The notes below the pieces were generated by a model, which made no database searches, had not been told where the DNA came from, and saw nothing but the letters and a program-made list of their open reading frames with translations. Shown here in pieces: positions 12,701 to 23,239 of a DNA stretch of 64,000 nt; the first letter of the stretch is position 1, and each line of letters begins with the position of its first letter. The translations under genes were made by a program, and so were the position numbers. Origin of the DNA: Bimuria novae-zelandiae CBS 107.79 (taxonomy: Eukaryota; Ascomycota; Dothideomycetes; Pleosporales; Didymosphaeriaceae); assembly GCA_010015655.1 (NCBI GenBank), contig ML976709.1, forward strand, positions 416,434-480,433. The letters are read 5' to 3'.

Positions 12701-14855
12701 ATTGGTCGCTCCCTGTCCAGCCTTCTACAATACGACGTGGACGAGCTTTCCGCTCTTGAAGAGGCACCAGGATACGTGATCAAGTTGCGCATCCTCGAAT
12801 TCCTGAACGGTTGTCTAACAGCCGTTTCGCAGCGGCCGACAATTGCGCACATCCTCCTCGGCTTCTCTTGCGAAAACAACATGGTCAAGATTGCTCCTGA
12901 CAGCCTCTTTGAAAATGAAAGTTCCCTCTTCCATGCAATACTGTTGCTTGCTTACCACTATCCTGCTGGAGACGGTGGCAACTACATTGCGTGGTTGTCT
13001 CTCATCAAAACGAAATGCTGGGAAATTCTTCAGCGGCTGTGGAGGTCACCCCTAACGAGCGAAATTGTGATGGAGCAGATGCGAAACTTTGGCATGCCCT
13101 TCGAGGAGGCGCTCCAGCTGCAAGTCATCGACCAACGAACTCCATGGGACGGAATGACACTTCAACAAGGCCTTGAAGAACTCGAGGCGGATGTACCATC
13201 GTCGTTCTTTAGCGGTTCCTCTGCACTTGCTCTACAACTTTTCCTCCAGCGCCGTGCTGCATTCTTGGACTACGAATCACGAGAACTGCGGTACAGCGTA
13301 AAAGAAGGATCATTCAGTTTGAGGAACAGAATTCAATCGCTCCTCCTGGGTACCACCGTCCGACCAGGCGAAGAAAATGTGCCGGTCGCGGACGTGTTCA
13401 ATCTTTTTGATTTCATGGAGTTCACCTACCCGACGTTGACCGAACCACAACATTACCTGGTAAAAAATGTCGATTTGACATATTGTCAGGAAAGCAACGA
13501 CGGGGTCACAACTTACTCAATGCCTCTTTTGGAACAAGTCATGGCCCTGCAAGTAAAGTACTTGGCCCAGATAGGGGTGAATTCGGAAGAGGAAGAGATC
13601 AGGAGGATACAGGACGTCGATATGTTGATGGAAGCCTTCCGGGTCTATAACCGTTCCAAACAACTCGCTCGATACCACAGAGATATTCTGCAGTCCTGGG
13701 TCCAGCTGTTGATGGTCACGCTTCACGCATGCGAGTTTGACGACAACGAACGCACGGCTTTTGTCCTCCAAACATTACAAGTCATTCTTCCAAAGCTTGA
13801 GCTATCGTATGGAGCCGACGTCGAGACGTCGCTACAGTTGGTCACTCTCGCCGAGGCACTCATTCAAAAGATCGACTTCAAATCCAGCGCATTTGAAAAG
13901 ACAAGAAACGGCGATTTGGCGAACGACCGACTTTCGCAGCTTTTCCGTGCTGCCCTAGTGGGTATCTATAGTCCTCTGGCGACCCCTGAGCTTCGAGAGT
14001 ACTGCTACCAGATCTGTTTCCGGTATATCCATGGGACGTTCGAAAAAGCTACCAGGGGTTCCATACTCGGACGGCATACGCTCACCACGGTTAAGAATTG
14101 TGGCACGCAGCTTCTAGACGTTGTATGCGACGACGCATACAGCGGCACGGGCACGTGCCGCATCTCAGCCCTCCTCCTCCTTAGCGCCCTCGTAGCGGTA
14201 GCCACGCGCCAGGAGTCCAAGTACATGCTTGACACATTCGGTTCACTGAACTTCGTCGGCGTCCTCGTCGACAACATCAAGCATATTCCTGAAGAGTTGA
14301 AAGCGTCTCCCGGTCCGCAAATCCCCGCTTTGTTATCCTACTACGATGCCAGTCTCGCGCTGCTCTTGCGGATATGCCAAACACACGTTGGCGCAACCTC
14401 GGTCTTAAATGCCGGCCTATTCCCATCTATCCGCGACTCGCGCATCTTCGACGTGGACCCAGACATTGGCTTGGAGTTCGACGATTCCAACGCGCTCAAG
14501 AAGTACTACGAACTCATGCTCGCTGTGCTACGCGTCATCAACGCCGCAGTGCTCGCACGCGGTCGAAACAACGAACAGACCGTGTACGTTGCGCGCGAGT
14601 TTTTAAAGGAGAGCAGACACAGTATGGTGGCGATCTTCAAGCGGAGCGTTAATGTGGGTGCGGGAGGGGGACAGGACGGGGTTTTGGTGCAGGATCTGAG
14701 CGAGTTGGTGGATTGCTTTACCGTGCTGGTGGAGGCCACGGGGTTTTTGGAGGTACGTGGAGCATACTCTACCGTTTGAAAGGCTTGATGCTAATAACGC
14801 GCAGTTTGAAGATTCCTCACTTCAGAGGCGGGAGAGGCAAAACTTGTTTTCTTAG
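9744..14855 (+). CDS. NUP192: Nucleoporin Nup192 (Nup205 family)
   Basis: Large alpha-solenoid scaffold nucleoporin of the inner ring of the nuclear pore complex. Three exons: 9744-9927, 9984-14752 and 14805-14855. The introns are 56 bp and 52 bp; the second has a CTAAT branch site. Together they encode 1667 aa, close to the usual size of about 1700 aa. The start at 9744 gives an N-terminus beginning MADDESLQAL, and the splice into exon 2 restores the expected acidic helix (DELEAAEYF). The segment WALRGLHAATLAWWLAEYSG near residue 300 is a strong family signature. Splicing the last intron replaces a frame running to 14779 with a short tail ending NLFS. It is all-helical with no membrane segment. 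It is divergent from TEL1 and convergent with the mitochondrial S6 gene. Confidence 0.95.
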
Positions 14856-15920
14856 GATTTTGCATGGCGGGACGGATTGGGAGGGATATGGCAGCGCGGA
14901 TACGGGCCTGCGTCGAGCATGGATTTCGTGCTACTACTTGCATAGCGAAAAGCTTTCATTGCGTTCATGGATTGCTGTGTGTGAATCTTGTTGGGGGCTA
15001 TTCTCGTATGACCAATGCGATTGAGGGAAAAGATTCGAGATGCCGAGCTTGGTGATGATACACGTCATTTTTTTTCTCTTGATTACAGCTCTTCATTTGA
15101 GCGTTTTGTAGTTTCCGAGACAAATGTGCGTTAGCATTTCAATCACCTTACCAGCAGACTGCGAAAATCCACCTGGAAATGATTACCCTGGTGCTTTGGC
15201 GCTGGCGCGATGCGACCGCATCGATCGTGGGTATGCTTTTCCGGGTCCCCGTGGTGTCGCGATTGCGAGCTAGAGCGATGCATGATGCGGTGAACCTGCT
15301 GGACGGCGGGGAATAAGTACATTAACTGGGGTAGAAAGGTTTCGAGTGATTCTATTAAGGATCTTGGGCTGTATGACTTACAAAGGGTGTGGTAGTGTGA
15401 TGCAAGATGGAAGGCGCGCTAGCCTGCTTTGGGCAAATTGTACAGGTGCTCGACATGGGTGCGATATGACCTCTTTCGCTGGTGCCGCGGTGGGCGGGAA
15501 ATGGTACTGAAGTACTGATATCGTGGGAGGGCGTTGTGTCCGCAGTAGCCACTACATCTACTATTGTTTATTTTTTTTTTTTTCTTTTCGAAGCCCTAAC
15601 CTATGAAATTCTCCTATGGCCATCTAAGGTGGCCGAAGCCTCATGTCTCAGAGCACCGTCTTGAGAATATCAATGGTTGGGGTGTACAAGTACCGCGGAG
15701 ACTCGGCGATCAGACAGTGAAAGTAGTTTGTATGGGTGCAGTGGTCCGTGGATACTGCACTCGATAGTGGTTATTTAATGTACCCAACAGACGATATCGA
15801 CATCACTCCTAGGGAGCGACCACTAGAAGCGCGTATTGATGTAGACAGTTTTGTACATTGTATCCATAACGCCACCCAATGCATGCTCTTACTATACAGA
15901 TCCTACATACCCCATTCCCC
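14856..15920. other. Convergent intergenic region, no gene seen
   Basis: About 1.07 kb between the convergent 3' ends of NUP192 and the bS6m gene. It contains a T-rich run near 15570-15587 that could serve 3' end formation. Short open frames here lack recognisable similarity or codon-level support. I see no RNA gene. Confidence 0.6.
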
Positions 15921-16363
15921 TTATCTGAAGCTTGCCTGCCCTGGTATATCCTTGATCTCCTCAAACTTCGTGCCCATCTTCACGATCGAATAGCGTATCA
16001 ATCTCGGGTCCAAGCTCATCGTCCGGCGCAGTGAGTGCTGTGTGCGGGCGCTGGCATCGAAGCGCATGATGAAGTGGTGGCCGACATTGTGAGTCGATTG
16101 CAGCTTCTTCGCGGGCTTGGGGAGGAGGAAGGTGCCCCAGTTGGTCACGCCGCGCACAACACCATTTCGCTCGAGAACAATCTTGCCGGCGGTTTTGGCG
16201 ATTCTGGGATGCGTATAAGTACGTTGGAGAGGCGTCGACGGCTGCGAGGGGGAGTGTTACTCTTTGACTTCGGAGAGGCGGCCGGGGCGCACCTGCCGCG
16301 GTTAGCATCGCCATTGCATATCCTTCGAATCCGACTTACCACTCCGATCATCTCGTACAGCAT
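15921..16363 (-). CDS. MRP17: Mitochondrial small-subunit ribosomal protein bS6m (Mrp17)
   Basis: Component of the mitochondrial ribosome small subunit, homologous to bacterial S6. Three exons: 16363-16340, 16292-16261 and 16203-15921, with introns of 47 and 57 bp. They encode 112 aa, the usual length for the family. The short first exon gives MLYEMIGV, the canonical fungal S6 start, and splicing then yields RPGRLSEVK and IVLERNGVVRG. The body contains NWGTFLLPKP, HYFIMRF-type sequence (HHFIMRFDAS) and the C-terminal LDPRLIRYSIVK strand. Unspliced readings produce only fragments, so this gene is easy to miss. It is head-to-head with the GcvH gene, and both products act in mitochondria. Confidence 0.95.
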
Positions 16364-16583
16364 CTTGACTGCTGTTTGCTCTACTTATCGCGTGTCTGGG
16401 TGGATTGAAGTTTCTCAGTTTCACGCCCGACGGCTGATCCCGCACTGCTAGATTTTTCTGGATAGGGACTAGCCCCAACGCGCGGGCGGCATCCACTACT
16501 AGCTTGAGAGCTCCAATCCCGAATTCCAAGCAGCTGCCACCTTCTTGAAAACATCCGCTCCCACACACCTGAATATATTCAAA
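16364..16583. promoter_or_regulatory. Compact bidirectional promoter between bS6m and GcvH genes
   Basis: Only 220 bp separate the two start codons, so the transcription units must share regulatory DNA. I recognise no specific factor site with confidence. Confidence 0.6.
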
Positions 16584-17210
16584 ATGGCTGCCCGCTTCTC
16601 CGTCGCGCGCGCTGCTCGCCAATTGACCTCGTCTGCCACCCGCAGGCAGTCGCCATTTGTGTGCCAGTTCCAGAGGCAGCAGGTCCAGCAACGGCTATTC
16701 ACGGTCTCCGCAGCTGGTACGACGTCTCGCTCGGAGACTTTGAGGATTGTGTGCTGATGGACGCGCAGTGCGGGAGAAGAAGTATACCGAAGACCACGAG
16801 TGGATTGAGGCTGCTGCCGACGGCAAGACGTGTATGTCGCAACGCCCTCCACCCCACCTATGCCGTCCCTGCGATTGATGCTGACATGCCGCCCAGTCAC
16901 GCTCGGAATCTCCGAATACGCCGCACACAACCTCGGCGACGTCGTTTACATTGAGCTTCCCCAAGTCGACCTCGAAATCAGTGCCGGCGAGGCCATTGGT
17001 GCCGTGGAGTCGGTCAAGTCTGCGTCTGATATCCTTACGCCCATCGGCGGCACCATCACCGAGGTCAACAGTGCGCTGGAAGAGAAGCCAGGGAATCTGA
17101 ACAAGGACCCTGAGGGCGAGAGCTGGATTGCGAAGATTGCGATCAGCGGCGAGCCAGAGGGCAAGCTAATGAGCAAGGAGGAGTACACTGCCTTCACCGA
17201 GGACGCATGA
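16584..17210 (+). CDS. GCV3: Glycine cleavage system H protein, mitochondrial
   Basis: Lipoyl-carrying H protein that shuttles the aminomethyl group between P, T and L proteins of the glycine decarboxylase complex in the mitochondrial matrix. Three exons: 16584-16716, 16769-16831 and 16897-17210, with introns of 52 and 65 bp, encoding 169 aa. The N-terminus (MAARFSVARAARQL...) is basic and lacks acidic residues, as expected for a mitochondrial targeting presequence. The mature part begins near KKYTEDHEWIE. The lipoylation site is the lysine in AVESVKSASD. The conserved GISEYAAHNLGDVVY and the C-terminal EEYTAF follow. It is divergent from the mitochondrial ribosomal gene bS6m. Confidence 0.96.
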
Positions 17211-18141
17211 GGGGTGTAATGGGCGGAAGTGTACTAAGCAATTGAAAGAGTTCAACACTACTGGTTGATTTTATCATATCACGCCCTAATCCAGGGCGGT
17301 TTCAAATTCAACCTAACGAGACCAGCCGTCCCTAATAGAACATTACGGTCATAATGGAAGTGCATTATCAGACAGTACTACTTCCCGCTCTCGTAGCTTT
17401 CGATCAGGCGAGACGGTAAGCTGGCCCGTGGGCATTGGGAAGTGGTGGTGTAAAGCTTTGTGTGCTTCGTATCGTTACTGGTCGTTTCTCGGTCTCCCAA
17501 CCGTTGCTTGTAGTTCGTTCGTGACCATTCCACTGGGCAGTTTTAGAACCGTAACTAGTGGTAGGAGAGTGTGATATTAGACCTTCCGAGGAGAGCGGAA
17601 AAACACGTAAGAACGAGGGAGAAAACATGCGACTGGGGGTGGGGTGTCAAGTGCATTTCGGGCCATCTCATTGCAGGTAATGAGCTCATCGCAACCAGCA
17701 GAATTGCTGAAGTTTAATTATCTGCATGGCTCCGCTGGCGACCACCTATCATTATGTCAATACAGCATCCGGTATCTGGTAGTGGTGAAGGATGCGGCTG
17801 CACGTCGAGACGGGGGTGACGTCTCGGAGATTCGCCTAAGTAAGTAGAACCCCACAAACGGACTGGTCCCTGGCTCCAGCATGGCCTCCGCACGCACTTC
17901 AAACACGCGACAAGGCCCTTTGCTGCTTCTCCTCACAATCAACCTCGAACCCAGCTTTGCAACTCATCTGGCAGAACCAATTGCTTAGCTGCTGTTTGTC
18001 ACTCTCCCCGGTACCCCCAATTCCCAAGGTGAGTGTGTTCATTGCTGATAGTGTGCCCCACTATATCTTCGGAGCTCTTGTGAACACGGTAGCTAACAGC
18101 TTCCTGCATAGCGCACAACAACCCGTCTACCACCACCCATC
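17211..18141. other. Intergenic region, no gene seen
   Basis: About 0.93 kb between the GcvH stop and the Tudor-SN start. The last part, from about 17950, is pyrimidine-rich and is probably the promoter and 5' leader of the downstream gene. Short open frames have no supporting features. Confidence 0.5.
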
Positions 18142-21044
18142 ATGGCACTTCTCGAGGCAAAGGTCAAGAGCGTCCTCTCCGGCGACACAGTCATTCTGCA
18201 CAACATCAACAACCCTAAGCAAGAGCGCACGCTGAGCTTAGCGTTTGTCAGTGCACCGCGATTGAAGCGCGAAGGAGACGAGGTAGGCCACATCTCATTA
18301 GCGACCCTACACATTACGCACGTACTCCATACTACACATGATTGAGTTATCTTGGTTGCAATGGGCCGTCTGTTGGGTCCCTGCAGGAAGCCGTGAGGCG
18401 AGCGGGAAGCGGCATGTCGCTACCAGAGTTGCATCACTTGGGTGCGGTGCAGGAGGAATTGAGCAGCAGCTAACCGTCCCAGCCATTCGCCTTCGAATCG
18501 CGCGACTTCCTCCGCCGTCAGCTCGTAGGCAAGGTAGTGCAGTTCAAGATCCTGTACAAGATCCCCACGGGCGCCAACCGCGAGTACGGCGTCATCTCCC
18601 TTTCCAACCGAACGAACCTGCCCGACCTCGCCGTTGCCGAAGGATGGCTAAAGCTCCGCGATGACGCCGGCCGCAAAGACGACTCGGAAGACGCTGCGGC
18701 GCTGCTGGAGAGGCTTCAGGTGTTTGAGGCGCGGGCCAAGGCCGACTCCAAGGGGCTGTGGCAGGAGTCTGGCGGCAGGATAAACTCAAGCTCGGAGCTG
18801 AGCGACCCTAAGCAATTCGTGGAGGAAAACAAGGGCAAAGACCTGACCGGTGCGTGCAATATACATTTTTACGGATGCCTTGATCGCTGACCAGATGCAG
18901 CAATTGTGGAAAAGGTCCTCGCAGGCGACCGTCTCATCGTTCGCTTCCTCCTCTTGCCGACCGAACACGTGCAGACCATGGTCCTCCTCGCTGGCATTCG
19001 AGCACCGGCTACGAAGCGGACAAATCCTTCAGATGGCAAGGAGCAGCCAGCCGAGCCATTTGGAGACGAGGCACATCAGTTCGTCGAGACGCGGTTACTA
19101 CAGCGAAATGTCGTCGCAAATGTGCTCGGAACTAGCCCCAATGGACAGATTGTGGCGACGATAAAGCACCCAACACAAGGCAGCATTGCACCGTTCTTAC
19201 TCAAGGCGGGTTTGGCCAAGTGCACCGATCACCACACCACGCTGCTCGGAGGAGAAATGGCAGCGCTAAGGCAAGCGGAGAAGAGCGCAAAGGACAGCAA
19301 GCAGGGTCTGTACCAGGGACACGTTGCTCCCAAGGCATCGACCGCTGGCCAAATTGAAGCTACTGTGAGCAGAATCCAGAGTGCCGACACCTTGTTCCTG
19401 CGGAATAAGGCGGGTGCAGAGAAGCGAATCAATCTGAGCAGCGTTCGTCAACCGAAACCAACAGACCCTAAGCAGGCACCATGGGGACCGGAAGCCAAGG
19501 AGTTCTTGCGGAAGAGGTTGATCGGAAAGCACGTCCAGTTCCACATCGACGGCAAGCGCCCGGCCACGGAGGGCTACGATGAGCGCGAGATGGCCACCGT
19601 CACGTTCCAGGGCAAGAACATCGGATTGCTGCTCGTAGAGAATGGCCTGGCTTCCGTTATCCGTCACCGCCAAGATGACACCGACCGCAGCCCAATCTAC
19701 GATGACCTCCTGCTCGCCGAATCAGCCGCCCAAGAGGCACAGAAGGGACTTTGGTCACCCAAGGCTCCCTCAGCAAAGCAATATGTTGACTACTCCGAAT
19801 CACTCGAGAAGGCGAAGCGTCAGCTTACCCTGCTCTCACGCCAGCGAAAGGTCCCCGCCATCGTGGATTTCGTCAAGTCGGGCTCCCGCTTCACCGTCCT
19901 TGTGCCCCGCGAGAATGCGAAGCTCACCTTGGTGCTTTCTGGCATCCGCGCCCCACGTTCTGCACGAAACCCGTCCGAGAAGGGCGAGCCCTTCGGTCAG
20001 GAGGCACATGATTTTGCAAACAAGCGATGCCAGCAGCGAGATGTCGAAATCGACGTCGAGGATTGTGACAAGGTTGGTGGCTTCATTGGTACTCTCTATA
20101 TCAACCGTGAAAACTTCGCCAAGACTCTTGTCGAGGAGGGCCTTGCAACAGTCCACGCATACTCTGCCGAGAAGTCCGGCAATGCCAACGAACTGTTCGC
20201 TGCTGAACAGCGAGCCAAGGATGCGCGAAAAGGATTGTGGCACGACTATGACCCTTCGCAGGACGAGGATGCGGAGCAGGCAGACACGGGTGCTGATGCT
20301 AACGGCCAAAACGGTGATGCCGCCGCGGAACGCCGGAAGGACTACCGCGATGTGATGGTCACGCACGTTACCGACGAGGGTCGACTGAAGCTGCAACAAG
20401 TCGGAACGGGTACTTCCGCCTTGACTGAGCTCATGAACGCCTTCCGCAGCTTCCACTTGAACCCCACAAACAACCAGGGTCTGCCCAACCCCCCGAAGGC
20501 TGGCGAATTCGTGGCTGCCAAGTTCACCGCAGACGATGAGTGGTACCGAGCGCGCATACGCCGCAACGACAGGGAGGCAAAGAAGGCCGAAGTCGTCTAC
20601 ATTGACTATGGCAACTCGGAGACAATTCCCTGGTCGCGTCTCCGCCCGCTCACCCAGGCGCAGTTCGCCCCACAGAAGCTGAAGCCCCAGGCGCAGGATG
20701 CACAACTTTCGTTCACCCAACTACCTGGTAACCCGGAATACCTCGCCGATGCCGTCAACTTCATCGCACAAGAAACCGCCGATCGCCAACTCGTCGCCAA
20801 CGTCGACCAAGTGGACAAGGACGGCACGCTCTGGGTCACCCTGTTCGACCCCAAGCAGAGCGACAAGGCCGACCAGAGCATCAACGCGGAAGTGATTAGC
20901 GAGGGTCTCGCCATGGTGCCGAAGAAGTTGAGGGCGTGGGAGCGCAGTGCAACCGACATCCTGGCCGCCCTGAACAAGAGGCAGACGACGGCCAAGGAGG
21001 AGAGGCGGGGTCAGTGGGAGTATGGCGATCTTACCGACGATTAG
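18142..21044 (+). CDS. SND1: Staphylococcal nuclease-like / Tudor domain protein (Tudor-SN, SND1)
   Basis: Conserved eukaryotic RNA-binding protein with four staphylococcal-nuclease-like OB folds and a Tudor domain fused to a partial fifth SN fold. Exons: 18142-18282, 18483-18849 and 18901-21044, encoding 883 aa, the normal fungal size. Intron 1 is 200 bp and intron 2 is 45 or 51 bp (tandem acceptors at 18894 and 18900). SN repeats begin MALLEAKVKSVLSGDTVIL, VEKVLAGDRLIVRF, IEATVSRIQSADTLFLR and VDFVKSGSRFTVLVP, each ending in a KGLW/KGLY motif. The Tudor domain contains DDEWYRARI and VVYIDYGNSETIPWSRLRPL (about residues 690-740), with aromatic residues for a methyl-arginine cage. An acidic low-complexity linker separates SN4 from Tudor. 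Confidence 0.96.
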
Positions 21045-23239
21045 AAACGCACACGCAAGCACGCCGTTATCAGTGAGGCGCGGGCGGAACTGACAGGTGA
21101 TGTATGCATGTAGGGTGGCACGCGTTTGCGCCCATGTTACGAGGATGTTGCTTGGCTTTTCGAGAATCTCAGTATGTCGGTGGTCGACGGATGGATTTGA
21201 TGTTTTGCAGCCTTTTATGGAGGGGCGTTTTGGCTTCGGCCACGCTTTGGTTTGCGTTTTGAAACTGAACTTATTGGGTTGCATAGCGGAACGGGAAAAG
21301 GAAATAAAAGCATGCTCCCTCATGGCTTCGTACTCTAGAACATGAATGGTTATGCCGATGAATAGGGAGACAGGCTCTGCGAGCCAGCCTACATCGCCCG
21401 CCAGTTACGCCCGCGTGATGTGATTGCCCCCCCTCGCCAACTCGCGTAGTTAGGTAACACTCACGATGTTCTGCATACTACCTGCATTACAGGATTTGAT
21501 TTGCTTTTCGCAGCGGTTGCCTTATACTACACCTCCACTTCTGCCTGCTTGCCTGGCCTGAGCCGTGCGTCTGCGTCTGCGTGGAGGACCTCCGCTCTAC
21601 GCATCGCATCGGGTACCCCTCACGGCTTGCACACCGCATATACATTACCGGTCCGTTTCGTTACCAGCCATACTTAGCCTGCGGGCGTGGAGTGTGTGCT
21701 AAGGGCCCGTGCGCGACCGACCGGTGAACAACGTGACTTCCCTCCTAGGTCCTTCCGAGGTCTCCTGAGTGAGCAAGGGGAGCGTCGGACAGGACGCTTA
21801 GAAAGCGCAGGTATCAGGTGAGGGGCTTGGTGTACGCCGGCGCGGTGGTCGGCGCTGTTGTGCACAAGGTGTTGACCGGGCGGCTGCGCTGTACCGCCTA
21901 CACATCCATAGCGAAGCGGATGAAGTGTCCGTCCGGGCGCCCCGTCGAGGGTGTAAGCTTTAATTAAATCTAGCTAGCGCGCACGTGAGCCAGCCAGCCT
22001 GGCTTAGTGTTTCGCATCTGCGTGTAAGGGTCATTGTGAGGTATCTGCGCTGCGGCGGTGTGCGAGCAGATGCGCCGCCAAGGTCGTGTTTGCGATCGGA
22101 GCGGGAGATTTGCGGGAGATTTGCGGTAAAGGCGGGCGGGTGGTGCCGGGTCACGGTGGAGTGAGTGGAGCAGTGATGAGACATGGATGGCTCTGCTAGC
22201 GTGGCTCGCGAGGATGGCGATGGCGGAAAAGAGGGTCGTTGTGGGGAGGGGATGTACTGGAAGGGTGTTGGCGAAGGGGAGGGATGGGATGAGTCGTGGG
22301 CGGGCGCTGTGCCGGAGAATCGTGTTGGAAGGGTCCACGGTGAATGGTCTCCAAGGGACAACCTGGGAAGAAAACAGTGCCTAGGTGTGTTGCACGCTGA
22401 AAGAGGTCCAGGAGGTGAAGTCACGAGCATTGCAAAATATGGCTAGGTGAAGAAAGGAACCATGATATGGCATATCCGTCCTATCTGGCAATTTGCGCCT
22501 CTGCATAGAATAGTAGTCTGTCCACCTTTTGTGCAGCGTCCCACAGCCTCTGTGCTGCTGGCTGTGCCTCGTAAACATCATAGCTCATCAACCTCATCAA
22601 CTCGTCGACTACATAGCAAAGAAATCAACATCCACCACATAAAACCGAAACAAGGAGAAAAGGGGGGTATTGAAATCCACCAAGCACGCGCTGCAGTGCC
22701 TCCCGCGAGGGAGCAGGTATCCGCGAAATAAAACAATAACAATGTTCGAGAAGAGAAGAAAAACGCATCGCTGGTGATAGATAGAGAAGGCGGAAACAAT
22801 AATATTGCTCGACTTGCTCGCTCGCTCAAAAGCTCCACATGTAGGTAAAATCGAAGCGCGCTGAGTATGGAAAAGCGACAGTCGTAACCGATCGTACAGC
22901 ATCGTTCCATCGTGTGCCTGGGAAGCCCCACGCATGCAAAACAAACGTGTTGCGCGTGAGCGTCCGTGTCTAGCAAACAAATACCGTATGTGACCTGCAC
23001 TGTCGCGGAAAGGGAAATCGTGCGGGAAAAACCAGAAACTCGTCCTGTGAGCTTTTCAAGGCGCGAAGGGGAATGACGCCTTACTTTTCCACCAAAAAAG
23101 CTTTTGTAGTCACTCCGATCCGCCCAATGAAAAAGCTGTAGGACAACAACAAGCGCAGATGCAATGTAAGGAAATATCGGAAAAAAAGATTTTTGCAAGT
23201 CGACTTTTTGTCTCGAGGTCGCCACTAAAAAGTCATGAC
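21045..23239. other. 2.2-kb convergent intergenic region, no gene seen
   Basis: Lies between the 3' ends of SND1 and the disordered-protein gene. It contains Pro/Ser/Arg-rich open frames on both strands (for example 21960-22430 minus) that look like chance frames in GC-rich DNA. No RNA gene was recognised. Confidence 0.5.

Noticed and set aside
21960..22430. Minus-strand Pro/Ser/Arg-rich open frame
   Set aside because: Low-complexity chance frame in GC-rich convergent intergenic DNA; overlaps equally long frames in other phases.
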